Shown here piece by piece: positions 33,626-42,413 of a stretch of DNA of 64,000 bases (the stretch's first letter is position 1; every line of letters begins with the position of its first letter). Origin of the DNA: Desertivirga xinjiangensis (GTDB lineage Bacteria > Bacteroidota > Bacteroidia > Sphingobacteriales > Sphingobacteriaceae). A program made the position numbers and the translations under genes. The notes under the pieces were generated by a model. The model saw only the letters and a program-made list of their open reading frames with translations. It did no database searches and had not been told where the DNA came from. The DNA is taken from the NCBI RefSeq assembly GCF_024436435.1, contig NZ_JAFMZP010000011.1:80627-144626 (forward strand), given 5' to 3'.

Positions 33626-36600
33626 CTAGAATCCTGAGGACATAAAGCGAGACTCTAATGCAGTGAATTTACTCTTAAGCTTATTATTAAGTGCCGTTTG
33701 TTTATTAGCTTCTGTTGTCTTTAGCATTTCATTCAACACAGAGATTCCCAGCTGAACATCGTTGGATGCCAGGTTTGGTTTGTTTGATGAAATATCACCC
33801 AGGTAATTAAGTTCAGCCTCTATAAAGTTCGCAGTGTTTTCGATAAGCTTGTTTGCTTCTGCAGTTTCATTTACTTTATACAAGAGGTCTGCCGTATAGT
33901 ATTTGTGAAGAACGTAGTAGAATAAGTAGTTCTTCTCAGGGATCACTTCAAGAGCTTTTTTCAAAGTTTTACGTGCCTCTTCAGTTTTGCCTTCCTTTAA
34001 GAGTTTTTCAGCCAACGAGTTGAAGGTCTTAATCACCGTAGCTATCATACGGGTCGATTCAGGATCCAAGTAAGAAGCCTGCTTCATATTACCCCACTTG
34101 AATTTATTAACCACGTTATTATACATTGCTGTACTATTGATCAGGTCAGGTGCTTGTTGGGTGGAATCTACCTGAGCGGGTTTCAAAGGAACCAGGCGAT
34201 AAGCAAAACCTTCATTATATAGGTACTTCTGCAGGCCGATGTAGTTTTCCGATGGAACAGTAACTGCAAAGTAAATTGGTCGTTTCCAGTTGTTATGAGC
34301 AAGGATGTCGAACATGGCAAGTTCAGCCTTGGTAACGTAGTTCTGGTTATATGACCACTCCATTACCGGAGCGATACTGTCTTTCATTGCAGGACTTACT
34401 GTCTTAGTAGCAAGAACATCGGCCGGATTAATTGTAAGTTTAAGGTTTTTAGTCGGCAGAATATTTTCCCTGCTTCCATCCTGAAGCGTTACCTTATCAC
34501 TTTCGTCGTCTGATGTAATTACGTCAAAAACGTTTTTTAGCTCTACAGGACCCTCAATTTTATAATCATAATAATAAATCACATCTCGCACACCCTGAAC
34601 AAATTTATCGTCGCTCATCGTGATAGGAAGCGCCTCAGCTTCATTCACTTTCTTTTTCATCTGGCGCACATACCAGTCGGTGCCTAAAAGACTAAGGTTG
34701 ACTATACGTATGTCGGGACGTACACCTTCCACTTCCTGCACGTACCATAAAGGATAGGTGTCATTGTCTCCGTATGTGAATAATATAGCATTTGGTTCGC
34801 ATGATTCCAGGTAGTCAACAGCGAAGTCGCGCGTAGTGTATTTTTCCGAACGGTTATGATCGTTCCAATTTTCTTTGGCCATTAACACCGGTGCTGCCAG
34901 CAAACAAATTACAGTAGCCAATACTCCGGCGTTGGTTGCCGATACTTTTGCTCTCAGCCATTCTGCAATAGCAGCAACACCTAAACCTATCCAAATAGCA
35001 AAAGCATAGAATGAACCGGCGTAGGCATAGTCACGCTCGCGCGGTTGCAAGGGGTTTTGGTTAAGATAAAGTACAATAGCGATCCCTGTGAAAAAAAAGA
35101 GCAATCCTACTACACCAGCGTCCTTCTGATTCCTTTTGAAATGCCAGAACGCACCAATAAGACCTATGATTAAAGGAAGAAAATATAAACGGTTATAGGC
35201 GTTGTTCTCCTTAATGCTAGGGGGAAGATGTTCCTGTGAACCTAATCGTATTGCATCCAGAGGTTTAATGCCGCTTATCCAGTTGCCCGAAGTGAAGTTT
35301 CCATGGCCCTGATCATCGTTTTGCCTTCCGGCGAAGTTCCAGAGAAAATACCTCGCATACATAAAACCTGACTGGTATGAGAACAGAAATCCAAGATTAT
35401 CCCCAAATGTCGGAGATTGGCCTTCCGGGATTTTCATCCAATCGCGGTAAAAGCCTACATGCTGCTGGCTTCTGCTGTACATTCTTGGAAGCAAAGTGTT
35501 CCTGTCATAGATGGTTTCGTACTTCTTGCCGGCAATCTCATATTTATCTTTTCCTTTGCGGTAAATGTTCCCGCCTTCCTTGTTCTCTATAGGTTGTGAA
35601 TCAAAATATTCGCCATATAACAGAGGCCGGTCGCCATATTGCTCGCGGTTTAGGTAGCTTAATAAGGCGAATACATTTTCAGGATCACTGTTATTTAAAG
35701 TAGGATCTGCTTTAGCTCGAATTACGATCATGGCAAATGAACTGTAGCCAACAAGGATAAAAGTGGTACAAAGTAAAGCCAGGTTCAATACTGGTTTTGC
35801 ATGTTTAATAGAATGAAGTATACCGTATGTCAAGCCTCCGATGACGAGTAGCGAAAATACCACGACGCCGGTTCCAAAACCTAAACCAATAGTGTTAACA
35901 AAGAAAAGGTCAAAGTACGCGGCAAACTTTACGATGTATTGAATAATTCCGTATTGAATAACCCCCAGTATAATAATACCCACGATCAATGCAGTAATTG
36001 TTCCGGCACTGGTAACCTTTTTCGAACGGCGGAAATAATAAATAAGGGCGATTGCAGGAATCACCAGAAGGTTCAGAAGGTGGACCCCTATTGACAATCC
36101 CATAACATAAGCGATGAAAATGATCCATTTGTCGGCACCTTCTTCATCAGCATGATGATCCCATTTCAATATTGCCCAGAATACAATGGCAGTACATAAT
36201 GACGACAAGGCATAAACTTCTGCCTCGACAGCCGAAAACCAGAAAGTATCTGAAAACGTATAGGCCAACGCGCCAACAATACCCGCACCCATAATAGTAA
36301 TCAGCTTGCCTGTCGATATTTCTTCGCCTGTTTTTATCAATACCTTTCGGGCGAGTGCTGTAACTGTCCAGAACAGGAACAAAATGGTAGCAGCACTGGC
36401 TAGGGCAGAGCTCATATTCATCCAAAATGCTACGCGGCTTGCATCAGAGCCTGCAAGTAATGAAAATATCTTTCCGATCATCAAAAAGAGGGGAGCTCCC
36501 GGTTGATGAACAATTTGTAATTTATAGGCAGATGCAATAAATTCTCCGCAATCCCAGAAGCTGGCAGTAGGCTCAAGAGTAAGCGTGTAGGTAATTGCTG

Positions 36601-36652
36601 CAATAAGGAAGCAAAGCCACCCTAAAAGATTGTTGGTTTTTGTGTAATTCAT
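33626..36652 (-). CDS. DUF2723 (GT117-type) membrane glycosyltransferase
   Basis: A 1008-residue Bacteroidota protein. The N-terminal half has about a dozen membrane helices; near the start it has LTLEPTASFWDCGEFIASAYKLQIVHQPGAP, of which EPTASFWDCGEF is the family signature with acidic residues like those of membrane GT-C enzymes. The region NPLQPRERDYAYAGSFYAFA follows near residue 540. The C-terminal ~350 residues are soluble and TPR-like. The family is classed as GT117 and linked to protein O-glycosylation; this is from family knowledge. Single-gene unit ending at a shared terminator. Confidence 0.9.
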   Translation of the reverse strand: MNYTKTNNLLGWLCFLIAAITYTLTLEPTASFWDCGEFIASAYKLQIVHQPGAPLFLMIGKIFSLLAGSDASRVAFWMNMSSALASAATILFLFWTVTALARKVLIKTGEEISTGKLITIMGAGIVGALAYTFSDTFWFSAVEAEVYALSSLCTAIVFWAILKWDHHADEEGADKWIIFIAYVMGLSIGVHLLNLLVIPAIALIYYFRRSKKVTSAGTITALIVGIIILGVIQYGIIQYIVKFAAYFDLFFVNTIGLGFGTGVVVFSLLVIGGLTYGILHSIKHAKPVLNLALLCTTFILVGYSSFAMIVIRAKADPTLNNSDPENVFALLSYLNREQYGDRPLLYGEYFDSQPIENKEGGNIYRKGKDKYEIAGKKYETIYDRNTLLPRMYSRSQQHVGFYRDWMKIPEGQSPTFGDNLGFLFSYQSGFMYARYFLWNFAGRQNDDQGHGNFTSGNWISGIKPLDAIRLGSQEHLPPSIKENNAYNRLYFLPLIIGLIGAFWHFKRNQKDAGVVGLLFFFTGIAIVLYLNQNPLQPRERDYAYAGSFYAFAIWIGLGVAAIAEWLRAKVSATNAGVLATVICLLAAPVLMAKENWNDHNRSEKYTTRDFAVDYLESCEPNAILFTYGDNDTYPLWYVQEVEGVRPDIRIVNLSLLGTDWYVRQMKKKVNEAEALPITMSDDKFVQGVRDVIYYYDYKIEGPVELKNVFDVITSDDESDKVTLQDGSRENILPTKNLKLTINPADVLATKTVSPAMKDSIAPVMEWSYNQNYVTKAELAMFDILAHNNWKRPIYFAVTVPSENYIGLQKYLYNEGFAYRLVPLKPAQVDSTQQAPDLINSTAMYNNVVNKFKWGNMKQASYLDPESTRMIATVIKTFNSLAEKLLKEGKTEEARKTLKKALEVIPEKNYLFYYVLHKYYTADLLYKVNETAEANKLIENTANFIEAELNYLGDISSNKPNLASNDVQLGISVLNEMLKTTEANKQTALNNKLKSKFTALESRFMSSGF

Positions 36653-36784
36653 AATGATATTAGGTGCAATCCTAAATTTATTGAAGCCGAAAATAGCGAA
36701 TAGTATTTAATTAGCAATCTATTAAAAGGAGGTTTAACATATTTTAAGCATTGAATCAGGGCTTTAGTTAAATTTTAAAAATTC

Positions 36785-36817
36785 TTTTGTGGTTTTTGTT
36801 TTATACTTCTATATTTG
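36785..36817 (+). promoter_or_regulatory. Promoter of tRNA-Gln
   Basis: TTTTG (36785-36789) and TATATTTG (36810-36817) are separated by 20 bp. This is the full Bacteroidota primary-sigma promoter, -33 TTTG and -7 TAnnTTTG, 37 bp before the tRNA. Confidence 0.8.
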
Positions 36818-36853
36818 CAGACCAATTCGGAAGGACGCTTTCGACGAGGAGAT

Positions 36854-36924
36854 TGCCCGATAGTATAAAGGTAGTACGACGGTTTTTGGTACCGTTTGTC
36901 TAGGTTCGAATCCTGGTCGGGCAA
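36854..36924 (+). tRNA. tRNA-Gln (TTG)
   Basis: A 71-nt cloverleaf: acceptor TGCCCGA with TCGGGCA (36917-36923), discriminator A; anticodon stem ACGGT/ACCGT closing loop TTTTGGT with anticodon TTG at 36886-36888. The T-arm contains GTTCGAATCC. CCA is not encoded. Confidence 0.96.
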
Positions 36925-36935
36925 CTGAAATTTTG

Positions 36936-36973
36936 AAAGAATCGGGTTGTAATATGCAATCCGATTCTTTTTG
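36936..36973 (+). terminator. Terminator of tRNA-Gln
   Basis: A 14-bp stem with one G-T pair (36936-36949 with 36957-36970), 7-nt loop and trailing T-run. It separates the tRNA from prs. Confidence 0.85.
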
Positions 36974-37002
36974 TATAATACCATTTCAATAACAATCACA
37001 GT

Positions 37003-37947
37003 ATGCCACTGCAATTTAATCCTGTTAAGTTATTTGCTGGTTCCGGAACAACGGATCTGGCCGCAAAAATTGCTAAAGCTTACGGTGCAGAATTAGGAGA
37101 TGTTGTCCTTTCCCGGTTCAGCGATGGAGAATTTCAACCTTCATTTAATGAGTCTGTTCGCGGTTGTGATGCCTTCTTAATTCAATCAACAAGTCAGCCT
37201 TACGATAATCTTATTGAGTTGTTATTGCTTACAGATGCGGCAAAGCGTGCCTCGGCTCATTATATTACTGTGGTAGTGCCTTATTTCGGCATGGCCAGGC
37301 AAGATAGAAAAGACAAACCCCGCGTAGCTATCGGAGCGAAGTTAATTGCAAATCTGATCACTGCTTCAGGTGCAAACCGCATTATGACCATGGATCTTCA
37401 TGCGGCGCAGATACAGGGCTTTTTCGATATTCCGGTTGATCACCTGGATGCCTCAGTGATTTTTGTTCCTTATATCAAAAGTCTCAATCTTCCTAATTTA
37501 ACTATCGCTTCTCCAGACATGGGAGGTTCATACCGGGCCCGTACTTTTGCAAAGTTCTTTAATGCAGAAGTGGTGATTTGCGATAAAAGAAGAAAAAGAG
37601 CGAATGAAATTGAATCTATGTCGATTATCGGTGACGTCACGGGAAGAGACATCGTTTTAATTGATGATATTTGTGATACAGCAGGTACCTTAGCTAAAGC
37701 TGCTGAGCTGATCATGCAAAACGGTGCAAATAGCGTAAGAGCGGTTTGTACACATCCGGTTCTATCTGGTAAAGCCTATCAAACCGTAGAAAATTCTGTA
37801 TTGACTGAACTGATCGTTACGGATACAATTCCATTAAAACAACAATCTCCAAAAATAAGAGTGCTTTCTACAGCTGAGTTGTTTGCAAAGGCTATTGCGA
37901 ATGTGAACGAACACGGCTCTATAAGTAAATTATTTCAAGTAGACTAA
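37003..37947 (+). CDS. prs: Ribose-phosphate pyrophosphokinase
   Basis: A 314-residue PRPP synthetase, which makes phosphoribosyl pyrophosphate from ribose 5-phosphate and ATP for nucleotide, His and Trp synthesis. Key motifs: FSDGEF near the N-terminus, VPYFGMARQDRKDKPR, TMDLHAAQIQGFFDIPVDHL (residues 129-148) and the PRPP-binding loop VLIDDICDTAGTL. It is 37 bp upstream of rplY on the same strand, a usual pairing. Confidence 0.97.
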   Translation: MPLQFNPVKLFAGSGTTDLAAKIAKAYGAELGDVVLSRFSDGEFQPSFNESVRGCDAFLIQSTSQPYDNLIELLLLTDAAKRASAHYITVVVPYFGMARQDRKDKPRVAIGAKLIANLITASGANRIMTMDLHAAQIQGFFDIPVDHLDASVIFVPYIKSLNLPNLTIASPDMGGSYRARTFAKFFNAEVVICDKRRKRANEIESMSIIGDVTGRDIVLIDDICDTAGTLAKAAELIMQNGANSVRAVCTHPVLSGKAYQTVENSVLTELIVTDTIPLKQQSPKIRVLSTAELFAKAIANVNEHGSISKLFQVD

Positions 37948-37984
37948 GAACTTATATATTTTTTAATTTTTTAATTTTTTTACG

Positions 37985-38569
37985 ATGAATACTATCGCTA
38001 TTAGCGGTTCTAAAAGAGAGAACGTAGGGAAACGCGATGCCAAAGAGCTGCGTTACCAGGGAAAAGTTCCTGCTGTTTTATACGGCGGAAAAGAGCAAAC
38101 TCACTTTGCTGTAGTTGCAAGTGATTTGAAACCTTTAATTTACAGTGCTGATGTTCACTTTGTTGAAATTGAGGTTGACGGTGTAAAAACAAAAGCAATT
38201 GTTCAGGATGCACAGTTCCACCCATTGAATGAGCAGATCATGCATGTTGATTTTTTCCAGCTTGATGAGAAAAAACCACTTGTTATGCAAATTCCAGTGA
38301 AGTTAACAGGTACTTCTCCTGGTGTTAAAATGGGGGGTAAATTAGTTCATAAATTACGTAAATTACGTGTTAAGGCTCTTCCTGCGGATATGCCTCAATA
38401 TGTTGAAGTAAGCATTGAGCCATTAGAAGTTGGTAAATCGGTTCGTGTACGTGATTTGAAATTTGATAATTTTGAAATCACTAACACTCCTGAAGATACT
38501 ATCGTTTCTGTAACTACATCACGTGCTCTAAGACAAGCAGAGCAGGAAGCTGCAAAAGCTGGTAAATAA
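37985..38569 (+). CDS. rplY: 50S ribosomal protein L25/general stress protein Ctc
   Basis: A 194-residue long-form L25 (TL5/CTC). The N-terminal L25 domain has KRENVGKRDAKELRYQGKVP and PAVLYGG; the C-terminal beta domain contains DMPQYVEVSIEPLEVGKS and VRDLKF. It binds 5S rRNA. The codon usage is that of a highly expressed gene. A 17-bp terminator hairpin follows. Confidence 0.96.
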   Translation: MNTIAISGSKRENVGKRDAKELRYQGKVPAVLYGGKEQTHFAVVASDLKPLIYSADVHFVEIEVDGVKTKAIVQDAQFHPLNEQIMHVDFFQLDEKKPLVMQIPVKLTGTSPGVKMGGKLVHKLRKLRVKALPADMPQYVEVSIEPLEVGKSVRVRDLKFDNFEITNTPEDTIVSVTTSRALRQAEQEAAKAGK

Positions 38570-38589
38570 TCTTAGGCTTGAGAAAAATT

Positions 38590-38636
38590 AAGGACCTTAC
38601 CACCCTTGCATTTGCAGGGTGGTAAGGTCCTTTTTC
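38590..38636 (+). terminator. Terminator of prs-rplY
   Basis: A perfect 17-bp stem (38590-38606 with 38616-38632), 9-nt loop, then TTTTTC. Confidence 0.93.
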
Positions 38637-38682
38637 ATTTCAAAACAATACGATAAATTGCACTGGATTAAACAACAAAATT

Positions 38683-39105
38683 ATGGATACAGCATGCATG
38701 TATTGCGCCCAGGATCAAAGGCTTACAGATATTATGATCGAAGTCTGTACATTGGAATCTTCCACTCTCTACCTGTTTAAAGAGCAAACTTACAAGGGAA
38801 GATGTGTTATTGCCTACAATAAAGCACATATTCAGGAGATCTTTGAACTCTCGAAGGAAGAGCGGGCGACATTTATAGATGATGTGGCAAGAGCCGCGAA
38901 GGCAATCAGCGTCGCCTTTGGTGCCGGAAAGATGAATTACGGTGCTTATGGCGACAAAATGCCGCACTTGCATTTTCATCTGGTACCTAAGAACGAAAAC
39001 GCTCCCAAATGGGGAAGTACTTTCGATATGATGCCTGATGAAAAAAACTACCTAACTGAGGCGGAATATTCAGAAGTAATTGAAGCTATCAAGGTGCATT
39101 TGTAA
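38683..39105 (+). CDS. HIT-family hydrolase
   Basis: A 140-residue histidine-triad protein. The active motif is H95-L-H97-F-H99-L. Four cysteines near the N-terminus are partly spaced as a zinc site (CMYC at 5-8). HIT proteins hydrolyse nucleotide phosphoramidates or dinucleoside polyphosphates. Single gene with a terminator behind it. Confidence 0.9.
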   Translation: MDTACMYCAQDQRLTDIMIEVCTLESSTLYLFKEQTYKGRCVIAYNKAHIQEIFELSKEERATFIDDVARAAKAISVAFGAGKMNYGAYGDKMPHLHFHLVPKNENAPKWGSTFDMMPDEKNYLTEAEYSEVIEAIKVHL

Positions 39106-39110
39106 AGGCT

Positions 39111-39152
39111 GCATTCATCTTTCTGCCAGTGCTTTACCAGAAAGATGAATGC
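39111..39152. terminator. Bidirectional terminator, HIT / metallo-beta-lactamase
   Basis: A perfect 15-bp stem GCATTCATCTTTCTG (39111-39125) with 39138-39152 and a 12-nt loop, lying between two convergent genes. Confidence 0.88.
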
Positions 39153-39153
39153 T

Positions 39154-39915
39154 TTATTTAAAAAGCTCTATAGTGTAATCGAGCAAATTCTGGCCGCCAG
39201 GTTTACCATGACCGGGAACAACGATTTTTACTTCCGGGAATCTCTGTTTTAGCTTTTGTACGGTTGAAGGCCATGCTTTTAAATCAGCATCATTAAGATT
39301 CCCCTTTTGGGCTCCCTGCTCTTTGATGAGGCAGCCCCCAAACAACACACTATCTGCAGCAAAGTATCCCACTACATTGTCTGGCGTATGGCCAGCTCCA
39401 AAAAATCCTGCATATACTTGTAGGTTGCCTACTTTAAGAATAAGTGAATCCGTAAAGGTGTATTCAGGCTGTGTAAGTTGCGGTTCCTTTGTTTTAAGTA
39501 TATTAATTGTGCGGCTGTTTGCATACGATCTTATGTTATGGTCATGGAATGCCTTCAATCCTCCTACGCAATCTGCATGAAAGTGGGTAGCAACAACTGC
39601 AATAATGTCAAGCTTTCTTTTGCTTGTAAGGAAGGAAATAAGCTCTTCTGCACTTACGTCGTCTGCAGGCGAGTCGAAAACCACTGCTTGATTGCCGTTT
39701 ACTACAATAATGCCGTTGCAGGGCACTTTTCCGAAGCTTTCTATCTGTAGAAAAGAAGTATGCAAATAAACATGCGGCGAAATTTGTGTGATGCTGAGAG
39801 TCTGTGATTGGTATACCGGTTTATCAGTCCCCTTTAAGGTATCTGATGTCTCAGCAGATAATTTTGAAAGTAATCCCAAAGAGATAAGTATAGTAAAGAA
39901 AGACCGGATCATCAT
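39154..39915 (-). CDS. Subclass B1 metallo-beta-lactamase
   Basis: A 253-residue secreted zinc enzyme with a signal peptide (about 1-21, ending KLSA). It has the full B1 ligand set: H111-x-H113-x-D115 (ATHFHADCVGG), H176 (GAGHTPDN), C195 (FGGCLIK, with K198 for the beta-lactam carboxylate) and H236 (VPGHGKPG). The stretch GNLNDADLKAWPSTVQ is a B1 hallmark shared with BlaB/IND-type enzymes of environmental Bacteroidota. It should hydrolyse penicillins, cephalosporins and probably carbapenems in the periplasm. It appears to be a resident chromosomal gene; no mobile element is adjacent. Confidence 0.9.
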   Translation of the reverse strand: MMIRSFFTILISLGLLSKLSAETSDTLKGTDKPVYQSQTLSITQISPHVYLHTSFLQIESFGKVPCNGIIVVNGNQAVVFDSPADDVSAEELISFLTSKRKLDIIAVVATHFHADCVGGLKAFHDHNIRSYANSRTINILKTKEPQLTQPEYTFTDSLILKVGNLQVYAGFFGAGHTPDNVVGYFAADSVLFGGCLIKEQGAQKGNLNDADLKAWPSTVQKLKQRFPEVKIVVPGHGKPGGQNLLDYTIELFK

Positions 39916-40010
39916 GTTGTTGCAGTTTTCGCTAAGGTACAGTTCGGTGTTTAGACTTTGTAGATAATCGATTGTTTTCTGTTATCATAATTGTAGTTTA
40001 TCATTTGCTC

Positions 40011-41204
40011 TTACAACTTCCGAATCACCCAATAAAACCCCACAGCTGTAAGGATAGACACCAGACCGGTTACAGACCAAAGGACATCAAAGCCAAAGTG
40101 GCTGGCTAGGCGGGTGCCTGCAAAAGGTGAAATGATGTGTGCCGCAGAAAAGGAAAGTGAGTTGACCCCCATGTAGGCGCCTTGTTTGTCTCTTGGCGAT
40201 CTTTGCATAGTAAGAGTCGCCATAAAAGGCATCGCTAGTATTTCAGATAAACAAAGAAGCAGCATCCCAAAATATAACACTGGATATTTGCCTGGAAGTA
40301 AAAGCGCCAGGTAGGAAGCCCCGCAGAGTAGCGTACCTGTGATGATAATCGTAGAGGCACTCCATCTTTTTCCAGCAATATGAACGAGGATCATTTCAAG
40401 AGAGAATACCACAAAGCCGCTGAAAGCTAAGATTACGCCGATATTCCACTCACTTAAGTGATGGGCCGTGCGGTAAAAAAGCGGAAGAGTGCTTAATAAC
40501 TGAAAAAAACATACGCTATACAGGCAACAAAAGAAACTGAAAATAAGAAAATAAGGGTCTCTCCACGGCGAACCCATTGCCCGCGAAGCTGATACTTCGG
40601 GCTTTGCCAGTTTTCTCTTCCCACGTCCCCTGAAATACAGATAAAAAAATAATCCAGCCAAACCAGAACTCAACGCATTGCCGTAAAATAACCAGTGGTA
40701 CGACCAGGCAGCAAGAAAGCCTCCAAGGGCAGGACCGATCGAAAAGCCAAGGTTCATAGCCATGCGGTTGAGGGAAAACGCTTTGGTGATGTTTTCAGGC
40801 GTAGTATACGAAGCAATCGATACCGTATTTGCAGGCCTGAAAGTTTCGCTGATCACACTCAATACAAACACCCCGGCCGCAAGTGAGATGGGATCTTTTA
40901 ACTGGGGAAGAAGGCAAAATATGGGAACTGCAAGCAGGAGGCATAGAAATTGGACTTTAAAGTTTCCTACTTTGTCACTTAGCCAGCCCCCGAGCGTTGA
41001 TCCAAATACTGCTCCCACACCAAAACAGCTTAAAATTGTTCCTGCATCTTTCAGGCTAAAATTCAGGGCGTCTGTCATATAAACACCAAGAAAGGGAATC
41101 ACCATCGCTCCGCTTCGGTTGATAAGCATGATTAGAGCCAGGACCCAGGCTGGCCTTGACAGGCCTCTGTAGGAGTTAAGATAGGTTTGGAAAAGTTTTC
41201 TCAT
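40011..41204 (-). CDS. MFS transporter
   Basis: A 397-residue major facilitator protein with 12 predicted helices. The loop 2-3 signature GGWLSDKVGNFKVQ is present, and SPRDKQGAYMGVNSLSFS precedes helix 11. It resembles drug/proton antiporters of the DHA type. It lies downstream of no regulator; substrate unknown. Confidence 0.88.
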   Translation of the reverse strand: MRKLFQTYLNSYRGLSRPAWVLALIMLINRSGAMVIPFLGVYMTDALNFSLKDAGTILSCFGVGAVFGSTLGGWLSDKVGNFKVQFLCLLLAVPIFCLLPQLKDPISLAAGVFVLSVISETFRPANTVSIASYTTPENITKAFSLNRMAMNLGFSIGPALGGFLAAWSYHWLFYGNALSSGLAGLFFYLYFRGRGKRKLAKPEVSASRAMGSPWRDPYFLIFSFFCCLYSVCFFQLLSTLPLFYRTAHHLSEWNIGVILAFSGFVVFSLEMILVHIAGKRWSASTIIITGTLLCGASYLALLLPGKYPVLYFGMLLLCLSEILAMPFMATLTMQRSPRDKQGAYMGVNSLSFSAAHIISPFAGTRLASHFGFDVLWSVTGLVSILTAVGFYWVIRKL

Positions 41205-41313
41205 GTTGCTGCTTGCCGATGGTAAAAGTACAGAATTGCTAAAACGTTAAAAATCCTGCTTATGCAACATGAGGCTAATACATTTACTGCCTTTAACCTT
41301 TAGACGTGCCGGA

Positions 41314-41811
41314 TCACCGGATAATGTCAGTATCTATAGGGATATATCCGAGGTGCCTTGAGAGTGACAGTATCTGCCCTTTATGATGGAATTCATGAGT
41401 GATCACGTGACAGAAAAGTTTTAATGGACTAACAGTGCCTGGTATATTATCTAAGATCACATTTATCTCTTTGTGCATCTTTCCTGAATAAAGGGTAAGA
41501 AAATCTTCCAAAAGGTTGTCAATGCTAAGGAAGTAAGTAATGACAGCCGGAATGTTACTGATTGAAACATAAGCAGGAATGTCGATATCCCGGCCAAGAG
41601 CATGCTTGCCAATCCAAAATTCATAGGTGTTGCCAATGTGCACGAGCAAATTCCTAATACTTCCTTTGCCAAAAGAACTGTTTTCAGCAATGAAGTCTCT
41701 TTCCGAAAGGGTCGTGCAATAATTAAACAGAACATTGCGGGATGACTTAATAAACTCGTATTGTTGCTTTATTAACTCCATAAAGTCCGGATAAGATAGT
41801 ATTTTATACAA
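41314..41811 (-). CDS. DinB-family protein
   Basis: A 165-residue four-helix-bundle DinB/YfiT-like protein. The metal-binding His residues are H58 (LLVHIGN), H139 and H143 (THEFHHKGQI). These proteins are putative thiol-dependent transferases. The natural start may be the Met at residue 11 (41781), where DinB homology begins. It is 84 bp after the carboxymuconolactone decarboxylase gene on the same strand. Confidence 0.85.
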   Translation of the reverse strand: MYKILSYPDFMELIKQQYEFIKSSRNVLFNYCTTLSERDFIAENSSFGKGSIRNLLVHIGNTYEFWIGKHALGRDIDIPAYVSISNIPAVITYFLSIDNLLEDFLTLYSGKMHKEINVILDNIPGTVSPLKLFCHVITHEFHHKGQILSLSRHLGYIPIDTDIIR

Positions 41812-41895
41812 TCAGGCAGGCATTTCAGCCCGCCTGATTGTAGTGTTTTTTAAAGTCTGCGCCATGGCTTTGCGCCACCACCTAAGCATCATAAT

Positions 41896-42378
41896 TTAAC
41901 CGGCCACTTCTGCCAGCTCTTTTTTTGCCCCCGGAGCCTCATATTTTCCTGGCGTTGGTCCGAAGGATTTAACAAGCCGGTTCCATGAATTGATCTGAGC
42001 TACCGCGAGGGTGAGGTATGCAATTTCGTCTTTGCTGAAATACTTATTCAGATCTTCATGGATGTCGTCGTTTGTTTCGTCTGTGCGCATTAGTGTAAGT
42101 CTCTCCGCAAAAGCTAGCGCTGCTTGCTCTTCGCCATTGTAGTATGGCGCTTCCCTCCAGGCAGACACAGACATTAAGCGGAGAGGAGTTTCTCCAGCAT
42201 GTATAGCTTCTTTATAATGCATGTCAAGGCAGTACGCACAGCCGTTGATCTGTGAAACACGCATCCGCACGAGCTCCAGCATCTTGTAGTCAAGACCGCT
42301 TTTGTCAATTACTTTTTGTACCTGCATCATTGATGCATAAAAGCCCTCAGGCAAATGGTTAAATGAAATCCGTTCCAT
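41896..42378 (-). CDS. Carboxymuconolactone decarboxylase/AhpD-like protein
   Basis: A 160-residue AhpD-like peroxidase-fold protein with the redox motif C47-A-Y-C50 followed by H54. The region YNGEEQAALAFAERLTLM is typical of the family. It lies 35 bp downstream of an ECF41-type sigma factor gene on the same strand. Such CMD proteins are the standard partner and target of ECF41 sigma factors, so it is likely in that regulon. Confidence 0.92.
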   Translation of the reverse strand: MERISFNHLPEGFYASMMQVQKVIDKSGLDYKMLELVRMRVSQINGCAYCLDMHYKEAIHAGETPLRLMSVSAWREAPYYNGEEQAALAFAERLTLMRTDETNDDIHEDLNKYFSKDEIAYLTLAVAQINSWNRLVKSFGPTPGKYEAPGAKKELAEVAG

Positions 42379-42413
42379 ATTCTATTTTTCTACAATGACA
42401 AACAGCGTGTTCT

